Part shown: positions 58,590 to 64,000 of the stretch, one piece after another
Layout of the letters: each line of letters starts with the position of its first letter
Numbering within the stretch: position 1 is the first letter of the stretch
Assembly: GCF_001746915.1 (NCBI RefSeq)
Contig: NZ_MJGC01000132.1
Span: 86,157 to 150,156, forward strand
DNA from: Desertifilum tharense IPPAS B-1220
GTDB lineage: Bacteria > Cyanobacteriota > Cyanobacteriia > Cyanobacteriales > Desertifilaceae
Reading direction: 5' to 3'
DNA length: 64,000 nt
Program-made: the position numbers and the translations under genes
The notes under the pieces: generated by a model
Told to the model about the DNA's origin: nothing
Seen by the model: only the letters and a program-made list of their open reading frames with translations
Database searches by the model: none

Positions 58590-60230
58590 CTAGATAGCCT
58601 CAGCAAACTTTAACGTTGCTAGCAATTTCAGTAAACTCACTTGAAAGCTTTCTGTTATATAGTGGTAATTAATATTCTCTATCGTCTCTAGATTAATATC
58701 TGAGTTAGGCTCGCCCATAAAATAATAATAATCCAAGCCAACTAAGTTACTTAAATTCCAATAGTAGCGAGTGACATAGTTGGGTGGAAATATTTCAATG
58801 ATTTTGGTATTAGGTTGGCAAAAAACAAGATGAGAAAGTCCTGCACCATGCAGAGAAACAATCACTTTAGCATTGGCAACAAAAGCAACTTGTTCCATAA
58901 AAGAATAGGATTCGAGGGTAACTACAGTAAATCCTAGTTGAGATAAGGAATCGCTAATTTCTGCTTCATTGAGGAGATGTCGGTAGTTAGCATTTTTGCG
59001 AGAAATATACAGAAGCTCTGGTTTGTGAGTTTTGAATGTAGATTGCGACAAAAGTTCTTGTCGTAAAAACTGACAACTCCAGTTTGATAAAAGCTCAAAA
59101 TAAGGAACGACAATTAAATTTGCTTGAATATGAATCGGTTGAGAACTAGTAATAATTCTTTCCGAGGAAATCCCTAAGTGATTTAAAGTCTCTTTGTGAA
59201 AGGGGGCTTGGTACTCATTAACAATAAATTTATCAATAGAATTTAAATCAATACCTGCTAAATGGATCAATCCAACTTTGGGTAAAAGTTCAAACATCCA
59301 ATGATAAAAAGCCTGTCCAGAAAGAACAGATAACAGCGCTACAGTTTCTACTGTTTGACTTACAGGGGGAAGATAGCGATCTATATCCAGAATGGTTGCA
59401 TTCGCATGAGAAACCATTGTGACAATTTGGCGATCGCGCGTTAATACAACATCAGCCTGAGAATGGCACCAAACGGCACCTTCTTGAACCTCTGCAACCA
59501 GAGTGGGAGAAGAGTAAAAGTCCTTGTGACGATTCAATTCTGGATGAATTTGCGCCTCTAATGTCTTGGGAGGCTTGAGGGGAAGCACAGCAGCCTCATG
59601 TAGCTTACAGTAACGAACATCGGGATGAGATTGGGCGGGAAGTAACAGTTGCCAACGTTGAGGGTTGAGTTGGTAAAACCGATGAATTAATTCAGTTGGA
59701 AGCTGAAATTTATCGCATTGAGAAGCTGTGTAGGCGTTTCCTTGTTGTTCAAGAATACTCCCTAAAGTATAGTAGGTCGATTGACAATCCGGTTGCAGTC
59801 GCAAGCGTTGCAATAAATAGGCAATGGCAACTGGGATGTATTGGTCATTCTCCTCTACCTGGGCGAGTTGCAGCAAACAGCCAGCTAGGTGATAGTAATA
59901 TTGAGAGTCTACCTCAATCGAGAGTCCCTTGTAATAGAAGGCGATCGCGCTTTTGTATTGCTGTAGGGCTTGTAAAACCGCCCCCAAGTTATAGTATGCA
60001 TCTACCCCAGTTGGGTTTAGACTAACAGCATGGAGAAAAAGCGCGATCGCACCTTCCCACTGTTGATGTTGAGCGAGATAAACACCTAAGTTATAGTAAT
60101 TTTCGGCGCTAGGGGTTAACTGATTGGCTTGTAACAGATCGAAAATCTGTTGCTGCAATTCCTTTCGGGCTTGATACTCAGCCGTTAGCGTTCCAATAAT
60201 CTCATCGGGCTTAAAAGGAAACACGCTCAT
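58590..60230 (-). CDS. TPR-containing GT61 family glycosyltransferase (DUF563)
   Basis: 546 residues. TPR repeats cover about 40-190: AENYYNLGVYLAQHQQWEGA, VDAYYNLGAVLQALQQYKSA and STYYTLGSILEQQGNAYTAS. The C-terminal half is a DUF563/GT61 domain: SGQAFYHWMFELLPKVGLIH, ELLYISRKNANYRHLLNEAE, VIVSLHGAGLSHLVFCQPNT and IIEIFPPNYV. This group is linked to cell-wall or exopolysaccharide decoration; substrates are unknown. No signal peptide. Follows mfd by 30 bases. Confidence 0.9.
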   Translation of the reverse strand: MSVFPFKPDEIIGTLTAEYQARKELQQQIFDLLQANQLTPSAENYYNLGVYLAQHQQWEGAIALFLHAVSLNPTGVDAYYNLGAVLQALQQYKSAIAFYYKGLSIEVDSQYYYHLAGCLLQLAQVEENDQYIPVAIAYLLQRLRLQPDCQSTYYTLGSILEQQGNAYTASQCDKFQLPTELIHRFYQLNPQRWQLLLPAQSHPDVRYCKLHEAAVLPLKPPKTLEAQIHPELNRHKDFYSSPTLVAEVQEGAVWCHSQADVVLTRDRQIVTMVSHANATILDIDRYLPPVSQTVETVALLSVLSGQAFYHWMFELLPKVGLIHLAGIDLNSIDKFIVNEYQAPFHKETLNHLGISSERIITSSQPIHIQANLIVVPYFELLSNWSCQFLRQELLSQSTFKTHKPELLYISRKNANYRHLLNEAEISDSLSQLGFTVVTLESYSFMEQVAFVANAKVIVSLHGAGLSHLVFCQPNTKIIEIFPPNYVTRYYWNLSNLVGLDYYYFMGEPNSDINLETIENINYHYITESFQVSLLKLLATLKFAEAI

Positions 60231-60260
60231 AGAATTGATGACTTCGCTTACTAAAATTAG

Positions 60261-63200
60261 TTAAACCAGGGCGACTTCTGGGAGGGAACCTTGCATTTTA
60301 GTTAACCACTCAATTAAATGATCCATTTGCTTATCGGCGCTGAGGGTTCCTAAGCCGCGAACAGTGACTTTACCGGGAGTGTAGACAAAGCGGGAATGGA
60401 GGTGTTCGGGGAGGTTGGGTTTGAGGAGATTCCAGGCGGGTTCTTCCATTGGCGTTTCTAGGATAACGTGCTGCTTGCCTTCGGGTTTAATGCGGCTAAA
60501 GCCTAGAGACTTGGCGACTAATTTTAACTCCATCACCCGGATGAGTTGTTGGGCGGGTTTGGGGATAGTACCATAGCGATCGCTCCATTCTGCTGCAATC
60601 AAACTCAACTCATCCTGGGAGTCGGCGGCAGCAACCAGGCGATAGGCGCTCATCTTTTGATCGAGATCCGGGATATAATCGGCCGGGATAAATGCGGTCA
60701 GGTTGAGATCGATTTGCGTATCGTCCACCTTGGGAATCTCTTGACCTTGAATTTCCTTAATCGACTCTTGTAACATCTCCATATAGAGGTCAAACCCAAT
60801 CGCATCCATTTGACCCGATTGTTCGGCCCCTAGGAGATTTCCGACGCCGCGAATTTCCATATCCCGCATTGCTAATTGATAGCCGGAACCGAGTTGCGTA
60901 AACTCCTGAATGGCCCGCAACCGCTGTCTGGCTGCATCTTGCAAGCGCGATTGATGGGGATAAAATAGCCAAGCATGGGCCTGAATACCCGCACGACCAA
61001 CCCGTCCCCGCAGTTGGTAGAGTTGAGACAGGCCGAACTTTTGAGCATCTTCAATCAAAATGGTATTGACGCGGGGAATATCCAAACCCGACTCAATAAT
61101 GGTGGTACACACCAATACATCCGCATCGCCGTTGCTGAAAGTTAGCATGGTGCTTTCTAATTCAGTTTCCGGCATTTGTCCGTGCGCGATCGCAATTCGC
61201 ACCCCCGGAATCATTTCTCGAATCTTACCGCTAATCTCCTCAATTCCCTCCACGCGAGGCACCACATAAAACACCTGTCCGCCTCGGTCTAATTCCTGCC
61301 GAATCGCCGTTCTGACCGTTTCGGGGTCGTAGGAAGCCAGATGGGTCTTAATCGGGCGGCGAGAGGGCGGAGGCGTGGTAATTAAGCTCATCTCCCGAAT
61401 GCCAGACAGGGACATATATAAGGTACGCGGAATCGGAGTGGCACTCAGCGTCAGCACATCCACTTGGGTTTTCAGGGATTTAATTTTCTCTTTTTGGTTC
61501 ACCCCAAACCGCTGTTCCTCATCAATCACCAATAAGCCTAAATCCTTGAATTTAATCTCTTTTCCGAGTAAGGCGTGCGTTCCCACCACCACATCTAACT
61601 CACCCGTCACCAGCCGCTTTTGGATTTCCTTGCGTTCCTCAGCGGTTCGGAAGCGGTTCAACAAACCCACCTGTAGGGGATAGGGGGCAAAGCGTTCTTT
61701 AATCGTGTGATAGTGTTGTTGGGTTAAAATTGTGGTCGGTGCCAGGAAAGCCACCTGTTTTCCCGCCGTCACCGCTTTAAAAATGGCCCGAATAGCCACT
61801 TCTGTTTTACCAAATCCGACATCGCCGCAAACTAAGCGATCCATCGGACGCTGAGATTCCATATCCCGCTTGACATCTTGCGTGGCCTTAAGCTGATCTG
61901 GGGTAGGCTGATAGGGGAAAGACTCTTCTAACTCTTCTTGCCAAGAGGAGTCTTGGGGATAGGAAAACCCGGTTTGTTGCGATCGCTGGGCGTACAATTG
62001 CAACAAATCCACCGCCAGCTTTTTAACCGTCTTGCGAACCTTATTCTTCGTCTTCTCCCAAACCTTGCTGCTGAGTTTATGCAACTCTGGCTTTTGATCC
62101 GAGGCGGTGCGAAATCGGGATAAGACGCCAAACTGATCCGCCGCTACCCGCAAAATCCCATCGGCGTATTGAATCGCCAGGTATTCCCGCGTTTCATTAT
62201 TCATCGTCAAGCTTTCTAGCTTGATAAACTTACCCACCCCATGATTGCGGTGAACCACATAATCTCCCGGTTGGAGTTTATTCGGATCGACTTGTTTAGA
62301 GGCGGCGCGGCGGCGCTTGCGGACATAACTGGGGGTTGCTAAACTGTGCTGACCGTAGAATTCGCGATCGCTAACCACCACCAAGCGAAAGGTTGGCAAA
62401 ATAAAGCCTTCCAATTCCGCCAAACCCGAATACTTCAGCGCCGTGGGAGTATGCTGCACTTGCAGTTTATCAATCGCCGGATAATCGTGGGGATTGGGGA
62501 CAAACTTAGCCGGACAATCATGTTCTTGCAATAAAGCAACCGAACGCGAAGGTTGCGCCGAAATTAGGAAAGTTGAATAGCGATTTTGGATTTGTTCGCG
62601 CAGGGTTTCCGCCAGCTTCGCAAACTGATGGGGAAGGATGGGAATTGGACGACTGGCTAAATTAACCGGACGATGGGGACTATCCTTAATCGTTTCTTCC
62701 GCCAGTTCCGAAAGATGCACCGAAGCTGCAAAACGCTTGTCAATCTCACTCAAAGCCTCTGCAAACGGACGATGTAAAGCTTTAATGGGTTTTTGACCAA
62801 ACGCTGATTGACTCTGATGAAACGACTCTTCGGCGTGTTGAACCCAAGTCTGGCTATGGGCGGCACATTGGGCAGGTTCGTCAATTGCAATTAAGGTATT
62901 GTGGGGCAAATAATCGAGAATTGACGCCGGTTGAGAAAAGGCATTTCCCAATAAACGCCGCACGCCTTGACGGGTAGGGGTTGCTTCTTCCTCGGTTTGG
63001 TGCCATTCTTCCGGGGCAATCCCCAATTGCTCTAGGATAATCGGAGCAAAGTCTGTAGGGGTGAGGATGAGTTGGGGAATTTTATCCAAGGAACGCTGGG
63101 TTGCAGGGTCAAATTCTCGCAATTGATCTAAGTCATCGCCAAACCACTCTAAGCGAACCGGGAGTTCTGAAGCGACGGGGAAGACATCAACAATATCGCC

Positions 63201-63749
63201 GCGCCGACTCCATTGTCCTTCAGTTTCCACCAGAGGAACCCGTTCATAACCCAGTTGTGCGAGTTGAAGGTCTAAGGTTTTCGCCGTCGCACTCATTCCT
63301 TTATTCAGGACGATACAGTACGGTTTAAAGGCTTCTACGGGCGGTAGATGAGGCTGGAGGGCGCGTTCGGTGGCGACGATCGCAATTTTGAGGTTCGAGG
63401 GATTTTCGGTCTTGAGAATCAAATCTGCGAGGACTTGTAACTGACCCCAAGTGGTTTCGGTTTCGGGGTCAAAGGGTTCGTAGGGAGAGGCTTCTGTGGT
63501 GGGGTAGAAGTAGACATTCTGCCATCCCATTGCTTCAAGTTGGGCGGCGTGGCGGCTGGCTTCTTCTGTGGTGGCGGTGACAACGAACAAAGGGCGATTT
63601 TCCGTTTGGGCTAAGGTTGAGGCGACTAAGCCCTTGGGAAGACGCGAAATGCCATTGAGATACAGAATGCGATCGCGCCCCAGTCTAGCCAAAAGTTCGC
63701 TATTGAGTTGCGATCGCCCTATTGTCCGAATAATTGAAGAAAATACCAT
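60261..63749 (-). CDS. mfd: Transcription-repair coupling factor
   Basis: 1162 residues from ATG 63749 (a TTG four codons upstream is less likely). Removes stalled RNA polymerase and recruits UvrA to lesions. Domains: an UvrB-like N-terminal region (about 1-330, with YFYPTTEASPYEPF), the RNA polymerase-interacting (CarD-like) domain with KLQPGDYVVHRNHGVGKF, the RecG-like translocase with Walker A GDVGFGKTEVAIRAIFKA and box DEEQRFGV, QLYQLRGRVGRAG, and the C-terminal TRCF domain. Length close to E. coli Mfd. The right edge is followed by G-rich repeats. Confidence 0.97.
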   Translation of the reverse strand: MVFSSIIRTIGRSQLNSELLARLGRDRILYLNGISRLPKGLVASTLAQTENRPLFVVTATTEEASRHAAQLEAMGWQNVYFYPTTEASPYEPFDPETETTWGQLQVLADLILKTENPSNLKIAIVATERALQPHLPPVEAFKPYCIVLNKGMSATAKTLDLQLAQLGYERVPLVETEGQWSRRGDIVDVFPVASELPVRLEWFGDDLDQLREFDPATQRSLDKIPQLILTPTDFAPIILEQLGIAPEEWHQTEEEATPTRQGVRRLLGNAFSQPASILDYLPHNTLIAIDEPAQCAAHSQTWVQHAEESFHQSQSAFGQKPIKALHRPFAEALSEIDKRFAASVHLSELAEETIKDSPHRPVNLASRPIPILPHQFAKLAETLREQIQNRYSTFLISAQPSRSVALLQEHDCPAKFVPNPHDYPAIDKLQVQHTPTALKYSGLAELEGFILPTFRLVVVSDREFYGQHSLATPSYVRKRRRAASKQVDPNKLQPGDYVVHRNHGVGKFIKLESLTMNNETREYLAIQYADGILRVAADQFGVLSRFRTASDQKPELHKLSSKVWEKTKNKVRKTVKKLAVDLLQLYAQRSQQTGFSYPQDSSWQEELEESFPYQPTPDQLKATQDVKRDMESQRPMDRLVCGDVGFGKTEVAIRAIFKAVTAGKQVAFLAPTTILTQQHYHTIKERFAPYPLQVGLLNRFRTAEERKEIQKRLVTGELDVVVGTHALLGKEIKFKDLGLLVIDEEQRFGVNQKEKIKSLKTQVDVLTLSATPIPRTLYMSLSGIREMSLITTPPPSRRPIKTHLASYDPETVRTAIRQELDRGGQVFYVVPRVEGIEEISGKIREMIPGVRIAIAHGQMPETELESTMLTFSNGDADVLVCTTIIESGLDIPRVNTILIEDAQKFGLSQLYQLRGRVGRAGIQAHAWLFYPHQSRLQDAARQRLRAIQEFTQLGSGYQLAMRDMEIRGVGNLLGAEQSGQMDAIGFDLYMEMLQESIKEIQGQEIPKVDDTQIDLNLTAFIPADYIPDLDQKMSAYRLVAAADSQDELSLIAAEWSDRYGTIPKPAQQLIRVMELKLVAKSLGFSRIKPEGKQHVILETPMEEPAWNLLKPNLPEHLHSRFVYTPGKVTVRGLGTLSADKQMDHLIEWLTKMQGSLPEVALV

Positions 63750-63839
63750 ATTCCCTAGCAATCCGTCACTTTCCCTATTTTAGAGTGCTGAGTGCTTCTC
63801 TAAGTGCTGAGTGGAAAGTGCTGAGTGCTGAGTGGAGAA

Positions 63840-63961
63840 GAAGGGAATTGGGAGTTGGGAGTTGGGGGTTGGGGGAAGAAGGGAATTGGGAGTTGGGAGT
63901 TGGGGGTTGGGGGAAGAAGAGGGAATTGGGAGTTGGGAGTTGGGGGTTGGGGGAAGAAGAG
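63840..63961. repeat. G-rich tandem repeat, three units
   Basis: Three near-identical units of 38, 40 and 40 bases (63843-63880, 63881-63920, 63921-63960), each with GGGAATTGGGAGTTGGGAGT and TGGGGGTTGGGGGAAGAA. Each is built of seven-base GTTGGGA/GTTGGGG steps, as in cyanobacterial short tandemly repeated repetitive (STRR) sequences. Just before, GAGTGCT-type seven-base steps (63786-63835) form another run. The strings of G3-G5 could form quadruplexes on the forward strand. Function unknown. Confidence 0.9.
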
Positions 63962-64000
63962 GGAGCCCACAAACGCGCGATCGCCTACAGCCCCAACGCC

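Noticed and set aside
63840..63961. Possible CRISPR array
   Set aside because: Units are contiguous without unique spacers; it is a simple tandem repeat.

Overview
The window is a chromosomal stretch of a cyanobacterium. Evidence: HIP1 octamers (GCGATCGC) occur throughout, and lineage markers include the carboxysome shell protein CcmP, two SLH-OprB iron-uptake-type porins, solanesyl diphosphate synthase, HetZ with a PatU-like partner, DUF1822, DUF1824 and DUF2267 proteins, and G-rich heptamer-type tandem repeats. The hetZ-patU pair suggests a filamentous organism, but nothing here shows heterocysts. I cannot name the species. Only one RNA gene is certain (tRNA-Val, GAC). There is no intact transposon, prophage or CRISPR array.

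Layout. 0-3.5 kb: 5' part of dxr (reverse), a forward stress-type cluster (coiled-coil protein, Pmp3/YqaE, YvlD), then a reverse ParD antitoxin plus Uma2 nuclease pair. 3.8-9.6 kb: a giant multidomain exoprotein (DUF4114, subtilisin, 50-residue repeats, B-lectin, ricin-type lectin, M23 peptidase) with a small conserved gene upstream. 10-13.8 kb: sigma factor plus DUF1822 protein, M48 protease, and an HTH-like protein. 13.8-17.5 kb: reverse cluster leuB-ccmP-pentapeptide protein-glutaredoxin; upstream lies a highly structured intergenic element and an SRPBCC protein. 17.7-27 kb: YihY, DUF2267, a second Uma2, a transglutaminase-like membrane protein lacking its cysteine, patU, hetZ, sds. 27-27.8 kb: an 800-base gene-free, hairpin-rich region. 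27.8-39.3 kb: VOC protein, coaX, a PrxQ-Nudix-hydrolase cluster, a 54-residue basic protein, argH, tRNA-Val, usp, a methylglyoxal synthase-lipid kinase fusion and a large hydrolase-like membrane protein. 39.5-47.3 kb: a 23-codon ORF in a structured leader-like RNA, pterin dehydratase, two paralogous porins, an Rrf2 regulator beside cysK, a DnaJ-domain protein and a DUF1824 protein. 47.4-54.5 kb: reverse gltB-membrane protein-gltD. 54.6-64 kb: ABC-2 exporter, NrdG-like radical SAM protein with a short MreB-like protein, SDR, GT61 glycosyltransferase, mfd, and a G-rich tandem repeat.

How it fits together. Most genes are housekeeping: isoprenoid synthesis (dxr, sds), leucine, arginine, cysteine and glutamate synthesis, CoA synthesis, peroxide and stress defence, and DNA repair. 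The items that deserve most attention are the mosaic protease-lectin-M23 protein, the 39.5 kb short ORF with its structured RNA, the two structured intergenic regions at 16.7 and 27.3 kb, the ParD-Uma2 pairing, the Cys-less transglutaminase, the MgsA-lipid kinase fusion, and the NrdG-like/MreB-like pair. All functional calls come from reading translations by eye; no database search was run.
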